Positions 1 through 7,402 are shown, numbered from the stretch's first letter. The stretch is DNA of 12,764 nt from Candidatus Borrarchaeota archaeon (GCA_016840645.1 JAEORY010000066.1:1-12764), one strand, 5' to 3'. Notes: generated from the sequence alone by a model not told the origin. Program-made: numbers and translations.

Positions 1-358
1 GGTTAGAGGAGATGTTTTATTTTCATCAGAAGCTATCTCATTTCTTGGTGGCGTTAACCCAAAAACGGGAATTGTGATCGCTCGTAATCATAGTCTAGAA
101 GGGAAATCTATTAAGGCCACAATCCTTGTTTTTCCACACGGGAAGGGCTCAACTGTTGGATCTTATGTCCTTTATTCACTTGCAAAGAATAATGTAGCTC
201 CAAAAGCCATAATTAATCGAATAGGCGATCCTGTTGTGGTTGTAGGTGCAATTATTGGAGAGATACCCATGCTTATTGATGTCAACATTGATCTACTACA
301 TGATGGAATGACGGTTGAAGTTGACGCAGACCAGGGACTTATTAAAATTTTAGACTAA
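1..358 (+). CDS. Phosphomevalonate dehydratase small subunit (AcnX swivel domain), 5' partial
   Basis: This is the small subunit of phosphomevalonate dehydratase, which with the next gene removes water from (R)-mevalonate 5-phosphate to give trans-anhydromevalonate 5-phosphate in the archaeal mevalonate pathway. The reading frame is open from base 2, so the gene begins outside the window. The GTG at 74 is an internal codon, because upstream in-frame residues (SFLGGVNPKTGIV) match the family's conserved 'FxGGvdpxtG' start of the swivel domain. Visible family marks are 'HSLEGKSI', 'FPHGKGSTVGSYVL' (with the conserved serine loop) and 'NRIGDPVVVVGAIIGEIP'. The end is complete, and only 15 nt separate it from the large subunit, as expected for co-translated partners. 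The assignment from family motifs is firm; activity is inferred. Confidence 0.93.
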   Translation, partial: VRGDVLFSSEAISFLGGVNPKTGIVIARNHSLEGKSIKATILVFPHGKGSTVGSYVLYSLAKNNVAPKAIINRIGDPVVVVGAIIGEIPMLIDVNIDLLHDGMTVEVDADQGLIKILD

Positions 359-373
359 AAGGCAGGGCCAGAT

Positions 374-1582
374 ATGTTTTTGACTGCTGAAGAAGAACGA
401 ATTCTTGATGGAGAAGAGGGTTACGCTCGCCAGTTAGCAATGAAAATTGTTGTTAAACTAGGAGAAATCTTTTCTGCAGATAAACTTATTCCGATAACTG
501 CCGCACATATCTCAGGTGCGTCCTACAAGACTATTGGTGATGCACCAATCGCGTTTTTAGAGGATTTAGTAAAAAATGGTGCACGAGCTTCCGTAAAAGC
601 TACCCTTAATCCAGTTGGTTTTGATCTTCACGATTATAAAAATTGGTCTCTTTCGAAAACTATCATTGAGAAGCAAAAACTCATTATTCATTTGTATGAA
701 AGTCTTAACATTCAACCCATATTAAGCTGTACACCTTATTATTTTGAGGATCTGTCTTTTGGTGATCATATTGCATTTTCCGAATCCTCAGCGTGTGTAT
801 ATACAAATTCAGTTATTGGTGCAAGAACCAATCGTGAAGGCGGACCAAGCGCCTTAGCAAGTGCAATTATTGGAAAGACAGCAAATTATGGGTTACATAT
901 CACGGAAATGCGTCAACCTAAATTGCTAGTTGAGGTAGAAATCCCACCTAAAGAATATGCTGAATTTGGAATGCTCGGCACTTATGTAGGACGATTAGCT
1001 CGAGACAATATCCCGATCTTTCAAGGTATTCGAACCGCCACAAATAATCAATTAAAGTACTTAGGTGCTGGACTTGCTTCTACTGGAATGGTTGCTATGT
1101 TTCATATGCTTGGAATAACACCTGAAGCTAAAGAAATTGATGTAAAAGAATATAGCGAGAAAATAACTGTATCAAAAGATGAATTGAATAATGAACTAAA
1201 TAAACTCTCAACAACGGATAAGATTCCAGATTTAATCTTCATAGGATGCCCACATTGTTCTCTTCAAGAAATACAAGAGATTGCAGCGTATCTGTGGAAC
1301 AAAAAAGTGAGAACCGATTTAAAATTATGGATTTGTACTTCTCAGGAAATAAGGAAAAGTGCACAACAAGAGGTAAAAGCAATTGAAAACTCGGGCGCTA
1401 AAGTGATTTGTGATACATGCATCGTCGTTGCATATCTTGAGCAGTTAGGCATCAAAACTATGATGACAAGTTCTGCGAAAGCTGCGAACTATACACCACA
1501 GATGCACTGTGATATTGCAGCTGTGATGAATACTGTTCAAGGCTGTCTCGATACTGCTACTACCAAACTCAAAGATATATAG
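374..1582 (+). CDS. Phosphomevalonate dehydratase large subunit (AcnX, aconitase X catalytic)
   Basis: The 402-residue catalytic subunit of the AcnX family is the usual length for stand-alone archaeal large subunits. Family signatures seen are 'HISGASYKTIGD' (about residue 45), 'LSCTPYYFE' (117), 'FSESSACVYTNSVIGART' (135-152) followed by 'REGGPSALASAIIGKT', and 'FIGCPHCSLQEI' (289-300). AcnX enzymes hold an iron-sulfur cluster through three cysteines; C119, C292 or C295, and C347 or C350 are the candidate ligands here, an inference from motif position. Lying directly after the small subunit and before a UbiD-type decarboxylase supports the mevalonate 5-phosphate dehydratase role over other AcnX functions such as hydroxyproline metabolism. 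The ATG follows a purine-rich stretch (ggcaggg) rather than a strong Shine-Dalgarno. The family is certain and the substrate very likely. Confidence 0.95.
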   Translation: MFLTAEEERILDGEEGYARQLAMKIVVKLGEIFSADKLIPITAAHISGASYKTIGDAPIAFLEDLVKNGARASVKATLNPVGFDLHDYKNWSLSKTIIEKQKLIIHLYESLNIQPILSCTPYYFEDLSFGDHIAFSESSACVYTNSVIGARTNREGGPSALASAIIGKTANYGLHITEMRQPKLLVEVEIPPKEYAEFGMLGTYVGRLARDNIPIFQGIRTATNNQLKYLGAGLASTGMVAMFHMLGITPEAKEIDVKEYSEKITVSKDELNNELNKLSTTDKIPDLIFIGCPHCSLQEIQEIAAYLWNKKVRTDLKLWICTSQEIRKSAQQEVKAIENSGAKVICDTCIVVAYLEQLGIKTMMTSSAKAANYTPQMHCDIAAVMNTVQGCLDTATTKLKDI

Positions 1583-1625
1583 GGGACTTATCGAAAAGGT
1601 TTCTCATAGGAGAGTGCAAAAAAAG

Positions 1626-2954
1626 ATGGATTTACGTACATTTTTAAGGGAGCAAGAAACGAATGGACGTCTTATCAAGATCAATAAACCTGTTTCGCTC
1701 AAATATGAACTTTCTGCTTTATTAAAAAAGTTAGATGATGGATCTACGATCATTTTTGAGAATACTGATGCAACTCAGATGAAGATAGTTGGAAATACTT
1801 GTGCATCAAGACAATCGCTATGTATGGCGCTTAAAAAAGATATGAAATCCCTTCATGATACTATAATAAATGCAACGAAATCTCCCCGTACACCAAACAA
1901 AATTTCTTTCTCATTATTAGAAGATAGAATGCAATATGCACCAGATCTCTCACGATTGCCAATTCCTACATTTTATGAGAAAGATCGTGGACCATACCTA
2001 ACTGCGTCTTTAGTCTTTGCAAAGAGTCCCACTTCTGGTGTTCAAAATGCTTCATTTCATCGGATGTTAGTGATCGATAAAAGACATCTTGCTATTCGAT
2101 TAGTGCCACGTAATCTCTATAAATTTTACCAGCTAGCAAAAGAGTCAAACCAATCATTACCGATTGCGATAGTTATCGGGCTACACCCAGCGGTGCATAT
2201 TGGTGCATCAACACCGCTCCCCTTTGAATTTGATGAAATGAGTGTTGCTAATGCTTTAATGAATGATGCACTAACAATGGTTTCAACACCATCTCTTCAG
2301 ATTGATGTACCAAGTCATGCAGAAATCATCCTAGAGGGTTATATTCATCAAGATGAAACTGTTGAGGGGCCATTTACTGATATCACTGGTACTTACGATG
2401 AAACTCGCTCGCAACCAATCGTAGAGATAACCAATATGATTTTTAGGAAAGATGCAATGTTTCAGACAATCTTACCGGGTGGTATGGAACATAAAATATT
2501 AATGGGCTTTCCAAAAGAGGCAATAATTTATGAATACGTGAAAAATGTTGTTCCTGATGTCCATGCAGTCAATTTAAGTGCGGGTGGGTCTGGCTGGTTG
2601 CATGCTATAATATCCATAACTAAACAAAAACAAGGAGATGCAAAGAACGCTATATTTGCAGCATTTGCAGCTCATCCAAGTCTAAAAATCTGTACTGTAG
2701 TTGATGAAGATATTAATGTTTACGATATTAATGATGTAGAATGGGCTATCTGTACAAGAATGCAGGCCGATGAAGATGTTTTTATTCTCCCAAAATGCCG
2801 GGGTTCGAGTTTAGATCCATCAGGAGATCAGAATGCCTTGCTCACAACAAAGGTAGGCATTGATGCTACACGAGATCTCAATAAACCTAAGGAACACTTT
2901 GAAAAGGCCCGAATTCCTGGAGAAGATAAAATCAATCCCGCGCAGTTTTTTTGA
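1626..2954 (+). CDS. UbiD-family decarboxylase, probable anhydromevalonate phosphate decarboxylase
   Basis: A 442-residue UbiD-family decarboxylase, which would use prenylated FMN to convert trans-anhydromevalonate 5-phosphate to isopentenyl phosphate, the last special step of the archaeal mevalonate pathway. The typical N-terminus 'MDLRTFLREQE' is present. So are the cofactor and metal region with N141 and 'FHRMLVIDKRH' (145-155), 'GLHPAVHIGAS' (185-195), and the acidic block 'VPSHAEIILEGYI' then 'VEGPFTDITGTY' (228-257), the UbiD hallmark around the catalytic glutamates. I chose ATG 1626 because homologues begin MDLR. A GTG at 1614 adds four residues but sits almost on the AGGAG at 1608-1612; from that AGGAG, ATG 1626 has a rather long 13-nt spacing. 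The required flavin prenyltransferase (UbiX) is not in the window. The substrate follows from the two dehydratase genes immediately upstream. Confidence 0.88.
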   Translation: MDLRTFLREQETNGRLIKINKPVSLKYELSALLKKLDDGSTIIFENTDATQMKIVGNTCASRQSLCMALKKDMKSLHDTIINATKSPRTPNKISFSLLEDRMQYAPDLSRLPIPTFYEKDRGPYLTASLVFAKSPTSGVQNASFHRMLVIDKRHLAIRLVPRNLYKFYQLAKESNQSLPIAIVIGLHPAVHIGASTPLPFEFDEMSVANALMNDALTMVSTPSLQIDVPSHAEIILEGYIHQDETVEGPFTDITGTYDETRSQPIVEITNMIFRKDAMFQTILPGGMEHKILMGFPKEAIIYEYVKNVVPDVHAVNLSAGGSGWLHAIISITKQKQGDAKNAIFAAFAAHPSLKICTVVDEDINVYDINDVEWAICTRMQADEDVFILPKCRGSSLDPSGDQNALLTTKVGIDATRDLNKPKEHFEKARIPGEDKINPAQFF

Positions 2955-3043
2955 TTTCATAGAATATCTTTTATGCGATGGAATTTGATTGTTCAGCTAA
3001 GTGAAATTATAAGAGAGGAGTTAGCGGAAGAGGAGGATAACGC

Positions 3044-3091
3044 CTGACAAATAAGAGCCAGTACCTCCCACTTCTTCAGATTATTGAAGGT
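3044..3091 (+). pseudogene. 5' fragment of a lost paralogue of the downstream GalT/HIT-like gene
   Basis: With its ribosome site, this stretch aligns without gaps to the start of the intact gene at 3318: 3031-3091 against 3305-3365, 48 of 61 bases identical by eye. The peptide reads LTNKSQYLPLLQIIEG against LTDMRQYLPLLRIIEG, and most codon differences after the fifth are synonymous (ctc/ctt, ctt/tta, att/atc twice). The fragment was therefore once under protein-level selection. Similarity stops at 3091, where TnpB-element DNA begins. AGGAGG (3031-3036), an in-frame TAA and then CTG are kept in both copies. Read through the insertion, the frame gives a 46-residue chimera ending at 3184, probably meaningless. 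I interpret this as a tandem paralogue killed by transposon insertion and deletion. Confidence 0.75.
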
Positions 3092-3205
3092 GCGCTACCT
3101 CATGCAAAAGCTTTGAGGCTTCCTGCTTCTTCGACGGACTCGATCCCCTTTCGGGTTACGGAGGTCTTATCTCCACAGGCTTAACATCCCTACGCCCCGT
3201 AGGTA
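3092..3205 (-). mobile_element. Right-end remnant of an IS605/IS1341-type TnpB element with omega-RNA-like structure
   Basis: On the minus strand, bases 3180-3100 encode ACGDKTSV...SVEEAGSLKAFA and a stop, the usual TnpB tail 'GDxTS...EAGS'. It is 26 codons long and preceded in frame by stops, so nothing else of the protein survives. The same stretch can fold as expected of an omega RNA: CCTACG-ggg-CGTAGG (3203-3189), GGAG/CTCC, CCC-GAAA-GGG, and finally CCTCA...TGAGG with GGTAG near the end. These match the 'GAAGCAGGAAGCC...hairpin...GGTAG' pattern of IS605-family right ends. The boundary lies close to 3091/3092, where similarity to the downstream gene starts. The left end and TnpA are absent. 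The tail motif makes the assignment quite secure; whether an RNA is still made is unknown. Confidence 0.8.
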
Positions 3206-3226
3206 CTCATAGACTTTATTACCAAC

Positions 3227-3240
3227 AAACTATATAAACC
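3227..3240 (+). promoter_or_regulatory. TATA-box promoter of the GalT/HIT-like gene
   Basis: TATATAAA at 3231-3238, preceded by a purine/cytosine run (accaacaaac) that could serve as a BRE, is a good archaeal box A. The predicted transcript start is near 3260, which leaves a leader of about 55 nt before the start codon. It lies just beyond the TnpB remnant, so the intact gene does not depend on the scar region. Confidence 0.55.
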
Positions 3241-3317
3241 TAGCACAATTTATCACCAAGCTAAAGAAAGGAAAACAAAGGATAAGAAACAATGTTAACT
3301 TAAAAGGAGGGTAAAGC

Positions 3318-4370
3318 CTGACAGATATGAGACAATACCTTCCATTACTTCGTATCATCGAAGGTAAAGAGGTTATCAAGGTTGGTAGTATCCAGAAAAT
3401 TGAGAATGTGCTTGTTTCCTCACAGAGAGGCGCCTATGATACTCCACGAAAAATGACCTCGACTTTTTTGAACATGTTTAAAACTTGGAGTGAACTAAAT
3501 AATACCTTGAACAAGAAAAGTTGCCGATTTTGTAATCTAGATATCGTGGAAACTGATGAATCCTTTTTAATTCAGGTAGCTGATCATCATGAAAAATCAC
3601 CTGCTCCAATAGATACACAAAAAGAATTTATGAAAAGAGGATTTGTACTCCTTACGAATCCTCAACCATGGCAAATGATCCAAGAAATTTTAGTCCTAAA
3701 AAGGCATGTTAATACAAGTTATGACTTTACAATGACTGAAAATGAAAATCTATTTTATTGTGCCTTAAGTTGCTGGGAGCGTTATTCAGCCCTAAAAACT
3801 GAGTTACAATCGTATGCAGAGACGTCATTAAAGGAAAGTTGGCTAACCTTATTCACAAATGATAGAATGGGAGCAACAGTATTACATGCTCATTGCCAAC
3901 CAGGCGTTAGCCTACTTCCTCCAGGAAAGGAAACGAAACCTGAATTCCTTTCACAAGAGGCATACAATTTTGCTGAAACAGAAGCCTTTTCTGTATCAAC
4001 TGTTCCTGGCAGAAACAATGAAATCGTTGTTTATTCGAAAAGATCATATACTAATAATGAACTAAACAAGATTACGATAAGCGAACAGTTAGGACTAATA
4101 CGTACCGCAATTCTGGCTTTATATAATGATCTTTTCGGGGGAAAATTGCCTCTTAACGAAGGTATGTTTTTAAAATTCGACAGTCCTTCAATTTTGGTTT
4201 ACGTTATTGTCCCTTATTTTAACGAGGGAGCACCTCAAAGGCTATTGAATCTGCAATATTATTCTGGAACTCCAAGAGAAGTAGCACAAAATATGGCCAT
4301 AAAGTTGCAACAACTTGATGAGTGGAAAATGTTTGAAAAACAGGGCCTAAAACTTACCATCACGGTTTAA
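3318..4370 (+). CDS. GalT/HIT-fold nucleotidyltransferase-like protein
   Basis: A 350-residue protein of the histidine-triad/GalT superfamily (galactose-1-phosphate uridylyltransferase and Ap4A phosphorylase relatives). Evidence is 'TNDRMGATVLHAHCQPG', where HAHCQ corresponds to the H-x-H-x-Q active site whose second histidine carries the nucleotidyl group, and 'SCRFCN', a CxxC near residue 70 like the zinc-binding pair of GalT. The C-terminal half, with 'YVIVPYFNEG', is consistent with a duplicated HIT-like fold. The substrate cannot be told; no sugar-metabolism genes are adjacent. Start choice: AGGAGG at 3305-3310 has ideal 7-nt spacing to CTG 3318 but 16 nt to the in-frame ATG 3327, and the same arrangement occurs in the truncated paralogue. 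I therefore favour CTG; the ATG gives 347 residues. Confidence 0.68.
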   Translation: MTDMRQYLPLLRIIEGKEVIKVGSIQKIENVLVSSQRGAYDTPRKMTSTFLNMFKTWSELNNTLNKKSCRFCNLDIVETDESFLIQVADHHEKSPAPIDTQKEFMKRGFVLLTNPQPWQMIQEILVLKRHVNTSYDFTMTENENLFYCALSCWERYSALKTELQSYAETSLKESWLTLFTNDRMGATVLHAHCQPGVSLLPPGKETKPEFLSQEAYNFAETEAFSVSTVPGRNNEIVVYSKRSYTNNELNKITISEQLGLIRTAILALYNDLFGGKLPLNEGMFLKFDSPSILVYVIVPYFNEGAPQRLLNLQYYSGTPREVAQNMAIKLQQLDEWKMFEKQGLKLTITV

Positions 4371-4373
4371 ACT

Positions 4374-4400
4374 TCATGTGCATCATGTGCATCATGTGCT
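4374..4400 (+). repeat. Three-unit 9-bp tandem repeat
   Basis: TCATGTGCA occurs three times head to tail (4374, 4383, 4392, the last unit ending in T), starting five bases after the TAA stop of the GalT/HIT-like gene. The core CATGTG is partly palindromic. No function is apparent; it may be slippage-prone DNA or a set of protein-binding half-sites. Confidence 0.8.
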
Positions 4401-4451
4401 TGAGTGTCATGAAACAATGATTTTTAGGTGATATAGCTACGTAAAACTAAT

Positions 4452-4490
4452 TTAGCCCGTAGAATCCCGTTTTTGGGATGGATTAGCTAA
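4452..4490 (+). terminator. Nested hairpin after the GalT/HIT-like gene
   Basis: ATCCC-gttttt-GGGAT (4464-4479) is enclosed by TTAGC (4452-4456) and GCTAA (4486-4490), giving a two-level stem. It sits about 80 bases past the stop codon. A terminator or a processed 3' end is the simplest reading, but no long U-tract follows, so another structured role is possible. The rest of the gap (4401-4648) holds only AT-rich promoter-like DNA. Confidence 0.4.
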
Positions 4491-4535
4491 CACTCATTCG
4501 TATATCGGATTACTAAGAATGCGATCACTCGAAAG

Positions 4536-4545
4536 TTTTATATTA
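4536..4545 (+). promoter_or_regulatory. Candidate TATA box for the beta-propeller gene
   Basis: TTTTATATTA lies about 105 bases before the ATG at 4649, and a second AT-rich candidate lies near 4559-4575. Either would give a leader of roughly 55-85 nt. The local DNA is too AT-rich to choose with confidence. Confidence 0.35.
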
Positions 4546-4648
4546 ACGACTCTACGTATTATATTAAAATAAAATAATACAATAACACAATAATGTACTA
4601 CCTATTTTTTTCGTGCTGGAATTGCGAACACTCCTTACGGTGTGATGT

Positions 4649-5560
4649 ATGAACTTCAAAATCAGAAACCTTCTCATAATTAGCCTCGGTGCATTCTTGG
4701 TCTTCCTTATAGCAAGCGCCGCGACTATCGTAGTATGTGCGGAAGAACCTAAAGAAATACGCATTGTGCAGTCCTTTGATGTTCCAGGAAAATTAGATAA
4801 GGTGTCAGGAAAGCGTGTGACCCCATCTGGATTAGCGTGGGATGGGCAGTACCTCTGGAGCGCCAACTGGGATAGTCAGAGAATTTACCAGTTAAATCCG
4901 GTTACCGGTGAGATAGTTAAATTCATCTCTTCTCCAGGAAGACAACCACTGGGATTAGCGTGGGATGGGCAGTACCTGTGGAACACTGATGGGCAGACTG
5001 AGAGAATTTACAGACTCAATCCGTCTAATGGTAGAACAGTCCGCACCTTTTCGCTAAAAAGGTTCGATTCCTATTTTGGGTATGTAAGGCTAAGAGGCAT
5101 GACATGGGATGGGCACTACCTATGGTGCGCCTGGTATTCTAATGATTACGAAGAAGAAGAAGATAATATTTACAAGATCGATGTGGCGACTCTTGCTGTA
5201 GTCTTCTCCGTTGACAATCCAGGAGGAAAACGGGGATCAGGGTTGGCGTGGGATGGCCAATACCTGTGGACCATCGGATCGAACCCAGATTATTATAGAT
5301 ATACAATTTACAAGTTAAATCCATCCACCGGTGAGATAGTTGACTCCTTCGATTATCCAGTACGGGACCATCCTGAGCAACCACGGGGATTAGCATGGGA
5401 TGGACACTACCTGTGGTCCGTCGATACACATAAAATTTACCAACTTGATGTAACACCCTCGCCACAGCCACCCGTCTGTCCGTGTATGATCGCAATCAGT
5501 AGTATCATCCCTGTTACCTTAATTGTCGCCAGGGTAATGAAAATGAAAAAACGTGAATAA
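4649..5560 (+). CDS. Secreted, membrane-anchored beta-propeller repeat protein
   Basis: 303 residues. An N-terminal signal peptide or anchor (RNLLIISLGAFLVFLIAS then ATIVVCAEE) is followed by five blade-like repeats, each with the signature 'GLAWDGQYLW...IYxLNPxTGE', at about residues 60, 101, 150, 198 and 247. The C-terminal hydrophobic stretch 'CMIAISSIIPVTLIVARVM' with basic residues after it would anchor the protein with the propeller outside the cell. The repeats resemble NHL/quinoprotein-like or glutaminyl-cyclotransferase-like propellers, which bind ligands or proteins; no catalytic residues can be named. The ATG has GGTG six bases upstream, and an in-frame TGA lies just before. The next gene repeats its leader DNA almost exactly, which points to a local duplication. 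Confidence 0.78.
   Translation: MNFKIRNLLIISLGAFLVFLIASAATIVVCAEEPKEIRIVQSFDVPGKLDKVSGKRVTPSGLAWDGQYLWSANWDSQRIYQLNPVTGEIVKFISSPGRQPLGLAWDGQYLWNTDGQTERIYRLNPSNGRTVRTFSLKRFDSYFGYVRLRGMTWDGHYLWCAWYSNDYEEEEDNIYKIDVATLAVVFSVDNPGGKRGSGLAWDGQYLWTIGSNPDYYRYTIYKLNPSTGEIVDSFDYPVRDHPEQPRGLAWDGHYLWSVDTHKIYQLDVTPSPQPPVCPCMIAISSIIPVTLIVARVMKMKKRE
4826..5415 (+). repeat. Intragenic repeat: five copies of a ~30-bp blade motif
   Basis: A segment close to GGATTAGCGTGGGATGGGCA plus GTACCTNTGG occurs near 4829, 4952, 5096, 5240 and 5387. DNA identity is high, especially for the first two, so recent internal duplication or gene conversion between blades is likely. The spacing (about 120-150 bp) equals one propeller blade. 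Confidence 0.8.
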
Positions 5561-5571
5561 ACCTACTGTGG

Positions 5572-6778
5572 GTGAGCTGTATAAACTTCACCACCAGAAA
5601 CCTTCTCATAAGTAGCCTCGGTGCATTCCTGATGTGTCTTATAGCAAGTGCCACGACTCCAGTGATATTTGCTGAAGAATCGAATGTTGAAGAAGAACCA
5701 TACTGGGGCAATTTAAAAGTTGGCGATGAAATGTGCTGGCAATGGCAGTGTCCATCGCCCATGGTGCTTTATACAACTGAGGACTACAAGCTAGAGATTC
5801 TTGAGGTCCGGAGGGACCGCTTAAAGGTCGAATACTATTCATATATGTATAATGAGGGTGATCCTCGAATAGAAAAAGAAGAACGTGGAATAGCTACCTT
5901 GTCTTCTGCTAAACTCTGGCCTTTAATATACCCAGTGGCTTTAATGCAAGAGAATGAGGACGTCGAAATAAAGACTTACGAGTATAAAGGAAGCACTTAT
6001 ATAGCAGCATATCTTTGGGTGAATGCCACTGAATATTGGTGGGATTACAGTACGGGAATCCTTTTTCAAATAGATTGGTGCAGCGATGATAAATTAGTTT
6101 TTATTGAATGGGGGCTGTGGCATACAAACGCTGATCACAGCTATTTCATGTCCAGATGCAGTTGAGACCGGTCAACCCTTCACTATCGCTGTTACGATAG
6201 AAAATCAGGAGTATAAGGAGGACGCGCAAAACGTCACCGCAGCTATCGACCTACCGAGCGGTTTTTCGCTGATATCCGGTTCAACAGAAACATTTATCGG
6301 GGCGATAACGGCGGGAGAAAACACAACGGTGAGTTGGACTGCGAAAGCAGCAGAACCGGGAAATTTCTCTATAACAGTGAGTATCAATTCAGCAAATGAA
6401 GCCCCAGATTATCGTATCATTACCCTGCATGTGAAGCCCAGTGTCTGGTATATTTTGACACACACGACCTATGCGGGTTTACCATCGTTCGTGTGGATCG
6501 TGCTGATATGTGCGGGCAGCGGTATTGTAGTTGCGATCGTATTAAAAAAAAGGTATCAAGAGTCAATAGATCACTGGAGCATGTTAGAAAAAAAATTTCC
6601 TTACGATAATGCCATTCTTATCAATAAAGGCGTTGACTTTCGCGAAATAGGGAGATTTGATGAAGCTGGCACATGCTTAGAAGAAACTTTAGAACGTGAT
6701 CAGAACAGCGCACATGCTTGTAATAAGATAAGTAGTAATCTACAGACTAGAAGTATTTGCATTTACAACTGCTTCTAG
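5572..6778 (+). pseudogene. Secreted protein with CARDB-like domain, TM segment and TPR, frameshifted
   Basis: Two overlapping frames join into one protein. Frame one (5572-6165) gives a signal peptide like that of the previous gene, then a Trp/Tyr-rich extracellular domain ('PYWGNLKVGDEMCWQWQC'). Frame two continues to 6778 with a CARDB/DUF11-like beta domain ('CPDAVETGQPFTIAVTIEN'), a transmembrane helix ('FVWIVLICAGSGIVVAIVL') and a TPR-like unit ('NKGVDFREIGRFDEAGTCLE'). Removing one G from the G5 run at 6110-6114 joins them as FIEWGCGIQTLITAISCPDA. The codon matching the neighbour's ATG is ATA (5581-5583), leaving only GTG 5572, inside the aligned ribosome site, as start. The TPR part stops early. 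I take it as a decaying gene; a homopolymer error is the alternative for the frameshift. No function is assigned. Confidence 0.68.
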
Positions 6779-6816
6779 ATATTCCCTAAATCTAATTTGA
6801 AAAAGCAGAATAGAAG

Positions 6817-7371
6817 TTAATAATAGACTTTATCCATTATAACCTTCTCTTTGTCTGAAAATTTTACGCCTTCCATTTCTAGCAAGACACGCTTCATTCT
6901 CAGGCCACCTTGATAACCCCCAAGACCCCCATTAGTCTTGATCGCTCGATGACATGGGATTATAATTGGAAAAGGGTTTCGAGCAAGAGCACTACCTACG
7001 GCTCTAGCTCCATTTGGGATTTCTAAATGAACTGCAATTCGTTTGTAGGTACTAACCCAGCCTCGAGGAATCTCATATTCTGCAAGGATAACCCTCTTCT
7101 GTGTAGCATAACATCTATTAAAATCAACAATGTTCAAATCAAAATCTACTTTTTTGCCATCTAAGAACATGAGAATCTTTTCACCAAGATCTTCAATTAA
7201 TGGGGATGATCCCAAGGCAACTTGTTGAAAAGACGCTTGAACTTTATTTTCAGAAGATGACTTTGAATCGCTTAAAAATATCCTTTGGACAATTATGCCC
7301 GATTGAGTTTCGCTCCAAACAATGCTGATATTATCAAAAGGAGTAGGAATTGAAGTCTGAAGAAGTTGCAC
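6817..7371 (-). CDS. ogt: Methylated-DNA--protein-cysteine methyltransferase (O6-alkylguanine repair)
   Basis: This suicidal DNA-repair protein moves an alkyl group from O6-alkylguanine to its own cysteine. The active-site motif 'IIIPCHRAI' puts Cys140 where expected. 'ARAVGSALARNPFP' carries the arginine finger (Arg123) and the asparagine hinge. 'GGLGGYQGG' and 'KRVLLEMEGV' (with the conserved Glu) complete the C-terminal catalytic domain, and the first ~85 residues form the variable N-terminal domain. The length of 184 residues is typical. The GTG start at 7371 has no clear ribosome site; the frame stays open up to 7410 with only non-standard starts. It lies 31 bp after the HypB-like gene and is probably co-transcribed, though the functions are unrelated. 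Confidence 0.93.
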   Translation of the reverse strand: MQLLQTSIPTPFDNISIVWSETQSGIIVQRIFLSDSKSSSENKVQASFQQVALGSSPLIEDLGEKILMFLDGKKVDFDLNIVDFNRCYATQKRVILAEYEIPRGWVSTYKRIAVHLEIPNGARAVGSALARNPFPIIIPCHRAIKTNGGLGGYQGGLRMKRVLLEMEGVKFSDKEKVIMDKVYY

Positions 7372-7402
7372 TTTGCATCGCCAGCAAAAAATAGAAAGAA
7401 AG

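Noticed and set aside
3044..3184. A real 46-residue small protein
   Set aside because: Only the first 16 codons match a gene; the remainder is antisense TnpB tail and omega-RNA-like sequence, so it is best read as a chimera at an insertion point.
4392..4440. A third copy of the A/B repeat
   Set aside because: Only short words (CTTGAG, CATGA) are shared; the TATA-like box and GATGACT-GCAGGG block are missing.
4826..5415. CRISPR-like spaced repeats
   Set aside because: The repeated segment encodes the WDGQYLW blade motif in one open frame with ~120-150 bp spacing; it is a protein repeat.
5139..5495. Minus-strand open frame of 118 codons
   Set aside because: It lies wholly inside the beta-propeller gene and reflects the complement of its repeats; no ribosome site or family resemblance.
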